DNA from: Casuarina equisetifolia
Lineage: Eukaryota; Streptophyta; Magnoliopsida; Fagales; Casuarinaceae
Direction of reading: 5' to 3'
NCBI GenBank assembly: GCA_028551475.1
Contig: CM052362.1
Location: 22,612,021 to 22,676,020, forward strand
Length of the DNA: 64,000 nt
In this document: piece by piece, positions 37,431 through 50,602 of the stretch
Position numbering within the stretch: the stretch's first letter is position 1
Layout: each line of letters starts with the position of its first letter
The notes under the pieces: model-generated
The model's database searches: none
What the model was told of the DNA's origin: nothing
Seen by the model: the letters and a program-made list of their open reading frames with translations, nothing else
Made by a program: the position numbers and the translations under genes

Positions 37431-37437
37431 CTATATA
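37431..37437 (+). promoter_or_regulatory. TATA-box candidate of GDSL unit 1
   Basis: CTATATA lies 78-84 bases upstream of the ATG at 37515. The same motif at the same distance occurs in front of unit 7 (about 57004-57010). Conservation between copies supports the call, but both are recent duplicates. Confidence 0.5.
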
Positions 37438-37514
37438 GGACAGAGGAAGTCGAGCTTTGCTACCATTCTCAATACCACAACTTCATATTTGCATCTTTCT
37501 GTGTTTTTCCCAAC

Positions 37515-39807
37515 ATGGAGCTCCCGATCACTCTCAACTTTAAAACTAGTTTCTCTTGCTTTTCCATGCTTTTGTTGTGTGCTACCACTCTGAACCCCGT
37601 CTTTGCTTCTAAAAATTGTACCTTTCCTGCAATCTTCAACTTCGGAGACTCGAATTCCGATACAGGGGGATTGTCTGCTAGCCTTGAAACGCCGACGCCG
37701 CCTTATGGGGAGACATACTTTCACATGCCTGCCGGAAGGTTCTCAGATGGTCGGCTGACAATCGATTTCATGGGTATGTATCTTGACTCACAGCTCCTGT
37801 AATGGTAGAAAGTATTGCTTTTCTTTTTCTTTTTCTTTTTCTTTTTCTTTTTTCGTGTAAAACATTGCAGAAATAGACACACAACATAGATTGAACTTGA
37901 GCTCCAAGTAGACCGTCCATGGAGATCCAGGGACACCATTTTCTCACTGGTTCATATGTGTATAATGGAACAGCCAAGTGTCCACGACAGAAGCGTCTAA
38001 GAGAACCCAGAAGAAAACAAAGGATTCGGACCCAGACCTTTTCCTAACTTCTGTCAAATCCAAACTTTAAGAAGCACTTTGTAACTTAATGAAATGACAT
38101 TAGGAGGTTTTCTTTTTACCCTTTTTTGTTTGGCTAACGAGAAACGATCGAGTGATGAATGATGTACTTCGTGCAGAGCTGAAACTCCCCTCCGACACGG
38201 AGTTGAATAGTCTTTGCCTTTTTTTCTTCGTCTTGAGAGTGGCCTCGTTTCTTCAGAGACTAGTCCTGCACGGCACTTCTGAGGCCAGTGTAGACCCATC
38301 TAGTCATCCTTGTCGTCACTTGGCACTATATAATGGCCTTGTTCCCTAGTGCCTAAAATTAAATTCTTTGTATACGAACAGGTTATTTTTAAAGAGAAAA
38401 AACTAACATGCTTGTATGATATCATATGAAACTTACAATTTTGTTAAATAACATCCTGCATGGTTGCAGCAAAGAGTCTTGATCTTCCATATCTGAGTGC
38501 ATATCTTGATTCCTTGGGGACCAACTTCAAGCATGGTGCAAACTTTGCCACGGCTGCATCCACCATCAGGCTGCCGACAAAGATCATACCTAGTGGAGGA
38601 TTTAGTCCATTCTACCTCAATGTCCAGTACTCACAATTCGTGCAGTTCAAAAACAGATCACAGGCGATAAGGCGAAGAGGTATGTTGTTCAGCTGCTTGT
38701 TGCTATTGTTCATGTCTTCCGGTAATTATAAACATCTATAATATCAACTTACCTTTGTGTACTAACATGACCTTCGTTTTCCTTGTAGGAGGAATATATG
38801 CAAATTTAATGCCAAAGGGGAATTATTTTCCAAAAGCTTTATACACATTCGATATTGGTCAAAATGATCTCGGTGAGGGATTTTTTTCTGGCAAGACCAT
38901 TGAGGAAGTCAAAGCTTCAGTCCCCGATATTGTCAATGCATTTTCCATTAATGTTAAGGTAAACTGGACTATGATTACTCATTGATAATGGGTTGGCTTG
39001 GGCTCCGCATGTCACTTTTAGGAGAAACATTCACCATTTAAAGTATAATTAAAGTATTTAGCGTAAGAAAAGGTCATCATAGTTGTTTTATGTTGATTCT
39101 TATTGTCTAACCAAGTGAATTTCATCATGATGCAGAACATATACGACTTGGGAGCTAGATACTTTTGGATCCACAACACAGGACCAATTGGTTGTCTTCC
39201 TTACATCTTGGCTAGTTTTCCATCAGCTCAAAGGGATAGTTATGGTTGTGCAAAGCCACATAATGATGTAGCTCAATATTTTAACCACAAGTTGAAGGAG
39301 GCCATAGTCCAACTCAAGATCCATCTTCCTTTAGCTACAATTATCTATGTTGATGTTTATTCTGTCAAGTACTCTCTATTCGTTGATTCAAGGAAATACG
39401 GTAAAGTTATAAAACCTTTTAATATCACATGACTAAAAGAAGATTAACAATGATGATTGATTAAATAAATTGTAATGAATAAGTGGTATTAAATGAAGAT
39501 TTTAAAAAAATATTCTAATTTTTCATGTGTTTTTGGTCAAATATATGCAGGATTTGAACTTCCACTTGTTGCTTGTTGTGGCTATGATGGCAAATACAAC
39601 TATAACAACAATGCAACATGTGGAAAAACTATCACAGTCAATGGAAGCCAAATACTTGTGGGTTCATGTGAACGCCCCTCAACTAGAGTTAATTGGGATG
39701 GAGTTCATTATACCGAGGCTGCTAACAAGTTTATTTTTCAACAAATTTCAACTGGAGCCTTTTCTGATCCACCATTTCCCTTGAAGAAGGCATGTAACAA
39801 GTTATAG
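37515..39807 (+). CDS. GDSL esterase/lipase, array unit 1 (intact)
   Basis: A predicted secreted SGNH-fold esterase of the plant ENOD8/FXG1/At5g14450-like clade. Five exons join in frame: 37515-37773, 38470-38679, 38789-38958, 39136-39400 and 39551-39807 (TAG). They give 386 residues. The first 31 residues form a signal peptide. Catalytic blocks are all present: block I FNFGDSNSDTGG with S46, block II GANFAT, block III GQND with N182, and block V WDGVHY with D351 and H354. Family members hydrolyse acyl or acetyl esters; the substrate here is unknown. The frame is open further upstream to 37395, but the ATG at 37515 starts the signal peptide and is shared by sister copies. Intron 1 carries a (CTTTTT)n tract. 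Confidence 0.92.
37816..37850 (+). repeat. (CTTTTT)n tract in intron 1 of GDSL unit 1
   Basis: About five to six CTTTTT units are present here. The corresponding intron of the near-identical unit 7 (about 57412-57427) has only two to three. This is length variation between recent duplicates. Confidence 0.8.
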
Positions 39808-41344
39808 ATCTATAGGCAACATTATAATACAACCTTACTTTGTATGGAAACTGATGTCCTACTATATAAATAAGCAATTGATGCATGGCCCATGCATTAT
39901 TGGCCTTTCCATTGCAAAATTATAGTAAACAAATTGGAATCACAATTCCAAAGACTTTCATCTAAGTTACCTATTTTGTTATTTTCCTCTCTAATTCTCA
40001 TTTGTCTTTGAATATATATAGTATAGATAATGAGAATACACAAAGAACAAAAATAATTCATCCTTTGACCATGTTAAAGATCATACGGGACTTCAATAAG
40101 GCAAGTTTTAGCAATATTTGACAACACTTTGCTATTAGCAATATTTTTTAAAAGAGTATCATTTAAGAAATTTCTTCATACTCCTATGTTGATGGAAAAT
40201 CCATCATGCCAATATTGCAAATGATATGATGAGTCTAATAGTTGAAAGTTTACATGAATTAAGAGTTTTCTTCTTCAAGATTGTGATAGATGCATTGAAT
40301 CTAAAAGATAAGTGCCATGCAAGAAGGTGAGGTTTGGAACCCATGTCAATCCATCGGTATAATGTAGACATCTCAAGACCAATCCAATTTCATAGGATTT
40401 TTGGGATGACTTCCCTTTAACTAAGGGGCAAGGAAGAGCATGGAACACATATTTCATATATCCAAGTAAAAAGGTTTTCTCCATGGATAGCCAAGCACAC
40501 ATTATGCTTTTCTTTTTCTAGTAATGCTTTTTTTTATCTCTCTCGTTGATTCAAAAGCAGTGGAAGTCTTAAGAATTGAGGAACCTCACGTGGGCACATC
40601 ATTCCACAAGCTATTGAGAAGATAAAGTGAGAGAACCGTCGAGAGTAAGCAATACTTTAGGAGGCCCTTGGTATATGAAAGTCCTAAAGGAGTGAGTGAT
40701 ATTATCGATCATCAAATAACTCAACAGTTGAGGGTCTCAACTAAAAAAATATGTAAAATTAAAAAGATAAAAAATTATTATCCAATAGACATAAAGATCA
40801 CTGCTTTCCAACCAATTAAATCTCAATTATTCTTGTGTATTTGAATGTTATACGATTTCGGAATTCTACAAACATGTTCTTCTAAATATTTTTCAGTTTT
40901 TGGTTGAGATATTTTGCAAAAGAAAAAGAAAAGCTTTATCTCCATTCATCCATTAGAGTGATGTTTTGAATACATCGAATAAGAAAAGTACAGAAATATC
41001 AACTTTTGCATTCCATATGATTTGTGGAATATCAGAGAAACTTTAGCAAATCGCTGCATCAGGAGGCCTGCTTGATTTTGGGCTCGAGGCCTAAAATTGT
41101 TTTTCTTGTACTTCTTAGAAGCACATTAGTCAAGAGCCAGGACAAAACGGTCACGTCCGATTATAGTTAAAAAATGAGAGATTTCCGACTTCGGCCTTAG
41201 CGCCGAGTCGAGGATGAATGGCAATGGCACCTTGGACGGCAATCATTCGAGGTCATTTTTGAAGCTTCCTTCTCTTCCATTCCAAACATCAAATCTCTCA
41301 TTCATTTCTCTCCCAATTTCATCTTTCTATTTCTTTCTCCAAGT
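39808..41344. other. Intergenic spacer between GDSL units 1 and 2
   Basis: No gene. The whole spacer is closely matched by 59441-60957 between units 7 and 8, so it belongs to the duplicated block. A module near 40410-40480 containing GACTTCCCTTTAACTAAGG recurs after unit 2 at about 43805 and after unit 7 at about 60036. Confidence 0.7.
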
Positions 41345-43606
41345 ATGGAGTCTCCTATCATTCTCAACTGTACAGTTTCTCTCTCGATCTTTTGTATGCT
41401 TTTACTGAATGCCAGCACGTTGAACCCTGTATTTGCTTTGGAAAATTGCAACTTTCCCGCAATCTTCAACTTCGGAGATTCAAATTCTGATACCGGGGGA
41501 TTGTCTGCTACCCTTTTATCCCCGAAACCACCCTATGGAAAGACCTATTTTCACAGGCCTGCAGGCAGGTTCTCAGATGGTCGGCTCATAATCGATTTCA
41601 CGGGTATGTATCTTGACTTACAGCTACTATAGTAGCCTTCTTTCATCGTTAATGGCAGAAAGATTTCTTTTCCCCCCTCTTTCGCGTAGAATATTGCAGA
41701 AAGAGATTGAACTTGAGCTCAAAGTAGGCCGTCCATGGAGACCCAGGGACACTCATTTTCTCACTGGTTCATATGAATATAATGGAACTGCTGAGTCTCC
41801 ATGGCAAAACCATCTAAGAGAATCCACAAGAAAACAAAGAATTCGGATTCTGACCTTGTCTCCGATATGGAGTTGAATAGCCTTGCCTTTTGCTTCCTTC
41901 CATTCTCTCTCTCTCTCTCTTCCTCTTCCTATTTGTTTTGGCGACACTGACGGTGCGGTGGCTATGACGGGCCGAGACAAGCATCTGGTCCTACCCCTCC
42001 CGCAAGAGATTAGCCTCGTTTGTTGAGTGGCAAATCCTGCACAGCATTCCAAGGCCAGCGGTGAAGACCTATCGAGTCATACTTGTCGTCACTTGGCACT
42101 ATATAATGGCCTTGTTCTTCCAGTGCCTAAAATTATTTTATGTTTGTTGCATTTTAACGACTTAGTCTTAAGTTAAATTCTTTGTATCTGAAAAGAACTT
42201 TTTCTTTCTTAGATACATTTTAAGGGAAAAAAAAAATAAAAAATAAATCATCCATGATTGCAGCAAAGAGTATTGATCTTCCATATCTGAGTGCGTATCT
42301 TGATTCCTTGGGAACCAACTTCAAGCACGGTGCAAACTTTGCCACGGCCTCATCCACCATCAGGCTGCCGACGGAAATTATACCTAGAGGAGGATTTAGT
42401 CCATTCTATCTCAATATACAATATTCGCAATTCGAGCAGTTCAAAAACAGATCACAGGCGATAAGGCGAAAAGGTATATCGGTCCCCCATTTGTTGCTCA
42501 TGTTCTTGTCTTCAGGGTACTTATAAACATATTTAATATCATCTACCTTTGTGCACAAACATGGCCTTCTTTTTTTTTCTTGCAGGAGGAATTTATGCAA
42601 ATTTAATGCCCAAGAAGAATTATTTTTCAAAAGCTTTATACACATTTGATATCGGTCAAAATGATCTTAGTGAGGGTTTCTTTGCTAGCAAGGTCATTGA
42701 GGAAGTTAAAGCTTCTGTCCCCGACATGGTCAATGAGTTCGCCACTAATATTCAGGTAAATTAGACTATGATTACTCATTGATAATGGGTTGGCTTGTGC
42801 CCCGCCTGTTACTCTTAGGAGAAACATTCACCATTTAAAACATAATTAAATTTTTTAGTATAAGAAAAGGTAACCATAGTTGTTTTATGTTAATTTTTAT
42901 TGTCTAATCAAGTGAATTTCATGATGATGTAGAGCATATATGACTTAGGAGCTAGATACTTTTGGATCCACAATACGGGACCAATTGGTTGTCTTCCCTA
43001 CATCTTGACCAATTTTCCGTCAGCGCAAAGGGACAATTATGGTTGTGCAAAACCACATAATGATGTAGCTCAATATTTCAACCACAAGTTGAAGGAGACC
43101 ATAGCTCAACTCAGGATCCATCTTCCTTTAGCTACAATTACACATGTTGATGTCTACTCGATTAAGTACTCTCTATTCGTTGATCCAAGTAAATATGGTA
43201 AGTTATAAAGCTTCTTAATATCCTATGACCAAAAAAAGTATTAACAATGATGATTGACCTAATAAATTGTTACAAAAAAAAAATCGTTCAAAATGAAGTT
43301 GTTACTAAAAGATTCTAATTTTCAAGTGTTTTGGGTAAAAAATATGCAGGATTTAAGCTTCCACTTGTTGCTTGTTGTGGCTACAAAGGAAAATACAACT
43401 ATAACAATAATGCAACATGTGGAGAAACTATCACAAACAATGGAAGCCAAATGTTCGTGGGTTCATGTGAACATCCCTCAGTTAGCGTTATTTGGGATGG
43501 AGGCCACTATACTGAGGCTGCTAATAAGTTTATTTTTGACCAAATTTCAACTGGAGCCTTTTCTGATCCACCAATTCCCTTAACGAAGGCATGTAACAAG
43601 TTATAG
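41345..43606 (+). CDS. GDSL esterase/lipase, array unit 2 (intact)
   Basis: Five exons join in frame with exactly the exon lengths of unit 1: 41345-41603, 42264-42473, 42586-42755, 42933-43197 and 43350-43606 (TAG). They give 386 residues. The signal peptide begins MESPIILNCTVSL. All catalytic motifs are kept: FNFGDSNSDTGG, GANFAT, GQND and WDGGHY. It differs from unit 1 at many surface positions, including FASKVIEEVKAS in exon 3 and YKGKYNYNNNATCGET in exon 5. The last intron-1-flanking codon is ACG rather than the ATG seen in most copies. It is most like unit 8 in its 5' part. Confidence 0.92.
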
Positions 43607-44790
43607 ATATCTAGATATGTAAAAATAATCATCTTATTCTTATGTCTATTACATTGATGCTAATTATTGTGAGACAACCTACTTGGACTAAAGTCATTGT
43701 GTTTGTATAAATAAACAACAAAAACAAGCTATCATGCATTATGCTTCTGTTCACTATGAAGTATGAAAAATAAGTTGGATTTTTGTTGGAATTTTTTTTT
43801 TTGCGAAGACTTCCCTTTAGCTAAGGGTCAAGGAAAAGTATAGGCACATATTTCATCTATTCAAGTCAAAAGGTTTTAAACCCTAAAACCCATTGCGCCT
43901 CAACCCTCAAGAGCTTCTCTCTCCTACCTGTCTTTAGAAACCTTAATTATTTGAAAAACAATTATATCTATATGAGAACATTACGAATTTTACTTTTATC
44001 ATTTATTTGAGTCTAGACTTAACGAATGTTCCCTCAAGAAAGCTTCATGTTTGATTACTTCGGTGGATTAGATCTTGCTTATTGAACTAGGATTTTGGGA
44101 GCCTAATCTTAATACTATCTCTCTAGTTGATATTCTGGTAAAAAAAAAAACACCAAACTTAAAAAATAAAAATTGGTGGGGGTAAAGACATGATTAATTT
44201 TGATGGATTCCGAGTTCTTACTTTGATTTTGTAATTTAGTTTATGGATTCAACGGTCCAATAGTTTTCTGGGTTCGCAAGCCTAAAATTGTTTTCTTATA
44301 CTTGTTAGAGATGCATTATTCAAGAATCAGGACAAACCTTCAGGTTTTATTATAAACAAAAAATAATACATTTCCGACCACGTGCTGATCACTGAGTCAA
44401 AGATGAATGGAAAGCTGCCTTTGACAGCAATCAATCCTCCCATTGGTTTTCCAGCTATTGAAATCAATATGGTAGAAGAAAAAAACTGTTTCTTTTCATG
44501 TCAAATATTGTAGAAGTAGAAAACGTAGTACAAAGATTGAATGGAACTGCTATCCATGGCAGAATTAGGATTCATAGACTAGCTATTAACCTCCGTTATT
44601 AAGGACCTGGGGCCATGCTGAACCAATGGCTTTTGCCAGCTACTGGAGCAAGTCGACTTATGGAGTCATTTCTGTCATCTCTTGGCACCAACGAGTGGCC
44701 TCGCATTTGTGGCCGAAAACTACTTCCCATTATTCAATATTCATGCCATGCCTAATAATCAACCCTTGCATCTTAATTGCATGGTTACAG
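43607..44790. other. Spacer with the deleted 5' end of GDSL unit 3
   Basis: The first part is unit 2 3' flank. Near 44400-44470 the sequence jumps from a segment matching the 5' leader of unit 4 (about 47440-47475) straight into one matching unit 4 intron 1 (about 47985 on). Exon 1 is thus deleted at about 44432-44465. Confidence 0.65.
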
Positions 44791-46161
44791 CAAAGAGTTT
44801 TGGTCTTCCATGTCTGAGTGCATATCTTGATTCCTTGGGGACCAACTTCAAGCATGGTGCAAACTTTGCAACGTCTGCATCCACAATCAGACTGCCGACA
44901 CCTATTTTACCTGGAGAAGGAGGATTCAGTCCCTTCGATCTCGATATCCAATACTTTCAATTTGCACAGTTCAAAGTCAGATCACAAAAGACAAGGCAAA
45001 AAGGTAGTAACTTCGTAAGACCTACGTATTTAGAGTGCTCATGGACGTTTATGTTATCAAAACCTACGTGCATTAAGCCTGGCCTCTGTTTTTCTATCAG
45101 GAGGAATATATGCAAGTTTAATGCCCAAGAAGGGTTATTTTCCATAGGCTTTATACACATTCGACATCGGTCAAAATGATCTCATTGTGGGATTAAATGC
45201 TGGCAAGACTATAAAGGAAGTCAATGCGTCTGTCCCGGATATAGTTAACCAGTTCTATGATAATATAAAGGTAAATTAAGCCATGATTAACTTTTGATTT
45301 TGAGCTTGATCTTTAACTCATAGGAGAAATATTTGCCTTTAGATCCTATTCAAATGATTTACTGAAAAAAAAACAGGTAATTAGATTTTTTTTTTATAGA
45401 TTGTTGCCTAATTAAGTGAAATTATAATAATGCAGAATTTATATAAGTTGGGAGCTAGATTCTTTTGGATCCACAATATGGGGCCAATTGGCTGCCAACC
45501 CTATTTCTTGGTCAATTTCTCACCGGTTGAAAAGGACAACTATGGTTGCGCGAAGTTGTACAATGATGTATCTCAACATTTCAATCACAAGTTAAAGGGG
45601 AGGCCATAATTAAGCTTAGGATCTATCTTCCTTTGGCTGCAATCACATATGTAGACATCTACTCTATCAAGTACTCTCTATTTGTTGAGCTAGAAAAACA
45701 TGGTAAGTGTCATAAAACTAAGTGATATCATATACCAAAAGAAGTGCTCAAAATGATGATTGGCCTAACAGATTGCAAGAAATGAGAGCTTATAAACATT
45801 TATTTCCCCATTAATGTGAAATAAATTGATCTTAAGTGACTAAGAAAATTTCACTAATGGGTACTCATTCTCTGAGCACTTTTTTTTTTCTTGAAAATAT
45901 GCAGGATTTGAGCTTGCATTTGTCGCTTGTTGTGGTTATGGAGAAAAGTATAACTATAACAATGATGCTACATGTGGAGAAACTGTTACAATCAATGGAA
46001 GTCGGATACTTGTAGATTCATGCGAAAGTCCCTCCACTAGGGTAACTTGGGACGGAAATCATTATACTGAGGCAGCTAACAAGTTTGTTTTTGACCAAGT
46101 TTCAACTGGAGCTTTTTCAAATCCACCCATTTCCTTGAAGATGGCATGTAACAAGTTATAG
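44791..46161 (+). pseudogene. GDSL esterase/lipase pseudogene, array unit 3
   Basis: Exons 2-5 are recognisable at 44791-45003, 45101-45270, 45436-45702 and 45905-46161. Exon 1, with the signal peptide and the catalytic serine, is deleted. Exon 3 has a TAG at 45145-45147 where sister copies have a Lys codon. Exon 4 has two extra G bases in the AAGGGGAGGCC stretch (near 45597), which shift the frame into an early TAA. The GQND block and a WDGNHY block V remain. Exon 2 has one extra codon (PGEGGF), shared only with unit 4, so units 3 and 4 form one subgroup. It cannot make a working enzyme. Confidence 0.9.
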
Positions 46162-47589
46162 ATTCTTAGACATGTAAAAATAATCATGTATTGTTGTTGT
46201 CTACGTTTGTATTGTTTATCATTCTAAGACAACCTACTTGGATTGAAGTCATTGTTGTATTGTATAAATAGGCAACAAAAACAAGCTGCCATGTATGATG
46301 TTTTTGTTCATTACAAAAGTATAAAAAAAAAATTGGAAGTACAATTCTAAAAACTTTTGTCCAAGTGATTTTATGTATATTTCAAGATAGATGAGAATGA
46401 AGCTTGACAAACACAGACAACTTGTGTAGAGAATGAAAATATAGATAGAACAAAAATATAAGCAATTTAGTCAATTTTTTTGATCGCGATAGAGATCATC
46501 CAAGACGTCAATATGGAAAAAATTGGCAAATATTTGACAAACTTTGGCATTAGTAATGCTTTTATTTCTATTCCTAGTTTTTTGCATTCAAGAAATTTCT
46601 TTAAACTTTATATTAAAAAAATCAAAAGATCATTATTCCATAAACATAAAAATTGTAGCTTTTGAGCCAATTAAATGTCAATTATTCTTGCGTATTTGAT
46701 TATTGTAGATCTTGTAATTCTACAAACATGTTTCAGCTAAAGGCGTTTTTTTTTTCGGTTGAGATATTTTTTTTTTTTTTAAAAAAGATTTCAATCCAGT
46801 CATTAGTGTGATAGATGAGAACAATATAGATATATCAACTTTTTTAATGTGACATGATATGGAGATTATGGGAGAAAAATTAGCATATCATTACCCCTTG
46901 GAATTTAGGATGTCTCATTTTTTTTTTTCCATTTTCTTATGGTTTGATCTCCATTTGATAAAACTATGAGCATGTTATGTTTTCCCAATCTCTTTTATTT
47001 AACTTGAAGATTGTGGATTTCCAAAGTCATTTTTTTCTGATTATTGTACCCAATGGTCAACACATGTTAAAAATTGAAAAGAATAAAAAAAGAGATCTGT
47101 CAAAGAACAGTAGAAGAAATTTTATTCCAAAATAAAACCATGTATAATATTAGACTGATGATGATTTATAAAAGAAAATAAAACCAAGAGTTGACTTTCA
47201 GGACTAAGAGGCCGAATGGGTAAAGCATTAAGAGCCGACTTGAGTTTGGGCTCAGACTGAAGCCCGTCTCATTGCCCGAGCAACCTTCCATTCAAATTAG
47301 GACAGGAACTGTCCGTCTGGTTAAGGATCAGGGCAAATGATCAACATCGATTATAGTAAAAAAAGAAGAGATTTCGGACCACGTGCAAGATCTAGGGTCT
47401 GAATCACTCATTTCGATTAGAACACATTTCTGAAGCTTAAGATGAATGAGAGAGATACCCTTGACAGCAATCTTTCGACATCATTGCTGGAAATATACGA
47501 CAACAGAGGTCACCTTTTCCTTCCTTTCCGAACACCAAATCTTTCGTTGGTTTCTCTCCCATTTCATCTTTCTCTTTCCTTACCCAAAT
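46162..47589. other. Spacer between GDSL units 3 and 4
   Basis: AT-rich DNA with poly-A and poly-T runs. It contains the 3' flank of unit 3 and, near the right end, the leader of unit 4. No gene was recognised. Confidence 0.55.
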
Positions 47590-49696
47590 ATGGACTTCCC
47601 AGTCATTTTCATCTTTGCGGTTTCTCTTTCTTGCTTTTGTGTGCTTTTACTGTATACTGCCATGTTGAATCCTGTTTTTGCTTTGAAAAGTTGCGACTTT
47701 CCTGCAATCTTCAACTTTGGTGATTCAAATTCTGATACCGGCGGATTGTCTGCTAGCTTTTCATCACCGAAATCACCTTATGGGGAGACCTATTTTCACA
47801 GGCCTGCAGGAAGGTACACAGATGGTCGGGTCATAGTCGATTTCATGGGTATGTATGTTCCTTGACTGTTGACAAATCTCAACTTATTTACGAACTTCTA
47901 TGGGATTAGATCCTTATACTCGATTGTTATCTGATATTTCTTCATTTGGTAATGTTTAGTGAGGTCTTTCAGCCATTAAAATCATAACCATAGAAGAAAA
48001 AAGTTCTGTTTCTTTTCGTGTAGAATATTGCAGAAGTAGAAAACTTATTACATAGACTGAATGGAAATGCGATCTATGGCAGACTTAGGATTCATAGACT
48101 AATCTATCAAACCTCCGTTATTAAGGGCCTGGGCCACGCTGAACCCATGGCTCTTATCAGCAACTGGGGCAAGTTCTGTCGAAGTGACAAATGCTGCAGT
48201 CTGCACCTATGGAGTCATTTGTGTCATCTATTGGCACCCTTGAGTGGCCACGTATCTTGAGGCCTAAAGCTATTTTCCATTAGTAAATATTCATGCCATG
48301 CCTAACAATCAACCCTTGCACCTTAATTGCATGGTTACAGCAAAGAGCTTTGGTCTCCCATATCTGAGTGCATATCTTGATTCCTTGGGGACCAACTTCA
48401 AGCACGGTGCAAACTTTGCAACTTCTGCATCCACAATCAGACTGCCGACACATATTTTACCTGGAGAAGGAGGATTCAGTCCCTTCGACCTCAATATCCA
48501 ATACTTCCAATTTGCACAGTTCAAAGTCAGATCACAAATGATAAGGCAAAAAGGTAGTAACTTGGTAATGCTTATGTATTTAGGGTGCTTATGGACGTCT
48601 ACATTATCAAATAATCTATGTGCATTGAGCGTGGCCTCTGTTTTTCTTGCAGGAGGAATATATGCAAGTTTAATGCCCGACAAGGATTATTTTCCAAAGG
48701 CTTTATACACATTTGATATCGGTCAAAATGATCTTGGTGAGGGATTCTTTACTGGCAAGACTATAGAGGAAGTCAATGCATCTATTCCCGATATAGTCAA
48801 CCAATTCTCTGATGTTCTTAAGGTAAATTAGACCATGATTAGTCCTTTATTTTGAGTTCAACGTACAACTCCTAGGAGAAAAATTTGTCATTTAGATCCT
48901 ACTCAAATAATCTACTATAGAAACAAGTAATTGTTTTTTGTTTCCTTTTTTTTTGTCACTTCTTATTGACTAATCAAGTAAATTTATGATGGTGTAGAAT
49001 ATATATAAGTTGGGAGCTAGATTCTTTTGGATCCATAACACGGGACCAATTGGCTGCCTTCCCTATGTCTTGGCCAATTTCTCATCAGCTGAAAGGGACA
49101 ACTATGGTTGTGCAAAGCCGTACAATGATGTAGCTCAATATTTCAACCAAAAGTTAAAGGAGGCCATAGTTAAGCTGAGGATCCATCTTCCTTTAGCTGC
49201 AATCACATACATAGATGTCTACTCCGTTAAGTACTCCCTATTTGTTGAACCTGAGAAACATGGTAAGTGTCATAAAACTATTCAATACCATATAACTAAA
49301 AAAAGTTCTTACAATGTTGATTGAGCCAATAGATTGTAAGAAATGGAACAACTTTGTTTTTTCCATTTATGTGAATAAATTGATCTTAAGTGACTATGAA
49401 ATGTCTTTTCTTGAAAATATGTAGGATTTGAGATTCCACTTGTTGCTTGTTGTGGCTATGGAAGCAAGTACAACTATAGTAGTGGTGCTGATTGTGGGGA
49501 AACAATCATAGTCAACGGAAGCCGGATACTTGTAGATTCATGTGAGAGCCCCTTAGTTAGGGTAACATGGGATGGAATTCACTACACAGAGGCAGCTAAC
49601 AAGTTTATTCTTGATCAAATTTCAACTGGAGCCTTTTCAGATCCACCCACTCCCTTAAAAGAGGCATGTAACAAGTATAGATACATGGACATGTGA
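47590..49696 (+). CDS. GDSL esterase/lipase, array unit 4 (open, altered C terminus)
   Basis: Five exons join in frame: 47590-47848, 48341-48553, 48653-48822, 48998-49262 and 49425-49696 (TGA at 49694). They give 392 residues. The signal peptide starts MDFPVIFIFAVSL. FNFGDSNSDTGG, GANFAT, GQND and WDGIHY are all present, so it is probably an active esterase. Exon 2 has the extra codon also seen in unit 3. At the very end, one T is missing from the usual AACAAGTTATAG. The product therefore ends NKYRYMDM instead of NKL, six residues longer than unit 1 in total. The change lies beyond all catalytic blocks. Confidence 0.88.
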
Positions 49697-50215
49697 AAAT
49701 AATTGTTTGATGGTTATTATCTATTGTTTATCATTTTCAGAAAACCTTCTTGGATTGAAGTCATTGTCTTATTGTATAAATAATCAATAAATATGCATTA
49801 TGCTTCTATTCGTTTGCAAAAGTATTTCGGGTTTCAAAAGAAGGAAACTAAACCTCCATAATTGACATTAGACAGTCTATAGACAATACAGGGTTTTCCA
49901 GACAAAACAGTATCCCCTCTTGACCTCCCCTGGTGCCACACTCACTCTCCTAATTCATCCTTACGTTTCATGTTATTCCTTCCTGTCCATTTAACCGTTT
50001 GCGTGGATTATTTAGCTAGATACTCGGATCTCTTATGCTTCTAGTGCCTTCTCTCTCACTCGTCGTGTGTTTTTATCCAGTCAGCTTCAGACTATTTCTG
50101 CTCCAACAAAACAGCCATGCTGGACTTTGGCTTTTCTTCCTGTTATAACACTATCCTAATCAGTTCAATGGAAGAAAAGAGGCACTCTGTTTCTTTTCAT
50201 GTAAAGCAATGCAGT
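49697..50215. other. Spacer with a segment shared by units 5 and 8
   Basis: From about 50060 the sequence (TCACTCGTCG, GTGTTTTTATCCAG) matches 61545-61640 inside unit 8. It ends at the clean, unoccupied version of the TRIM insertion site (GTTATAACACTATCC at about 50142). No gene. Confidence 0.6.
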
Positions 50216-50600
50216 TCAAACTGCTGACTGACATTATACGTAGAGGAGGATCAGTCCCTCCAGCAGGGGAGGATCAGTCCCTCTGAGCACTGGTTCTCAC
50301 AATTTGCGCAATTCAAAGCCAGATCACAAGGGCTAAGGCAAAGTGGTAACTTGGTAATATTTATGCGTTTAGGGTGTTTATAAATGTCTACATTATCAAC
50401 AACCTTTGTGCATTAAGCATGACCTTTATTTTTCTTGTAGGAAGAATATATGAAAATTTAATGTCCAAGAGGGGTCGTAGTGATTTTGGTGAGAGGTTCT
50501 TTTCTTTGGCAGGACCATAAAGAAATCTAATGCTGCTATTGTGGATATCGTCTACTAGTTCTCGATCAATGCCACCGTCGTCGAATATGCATATAGCTTT
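50216..50600 (+). pseudogene. GDSL esterase/lipase remnant, array unit 5
   Basis: Only scraps remain: the second half of exon 2 (about 50216-50346, up to the donor after AAAGTG) and a decayed exon 3 (50441 to about 50580). Exon 3 has lost the codons for the ALYTFDIGQND stretch. A short internal duplication (GGAGGATCAGTCCCTC twice, about 50250-50281) disrupts the exon 2 piece. Exons 1, 4 and 5 are absent. The same remnant recurs in unit 8 at 62063-62410, so it was duplicated after it had decayed. Confidence 0.8.
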
Positions 50601-50602
50601 TT

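Noticed and set aside
37395..37514. Upstream ATG extending GDSL unit 1 by 40 residues (and the same in unit 7).
   Set aside because: The extension would bury the signal peptide, overlaps the TATA-like box and is not kept in units 2 and 4.
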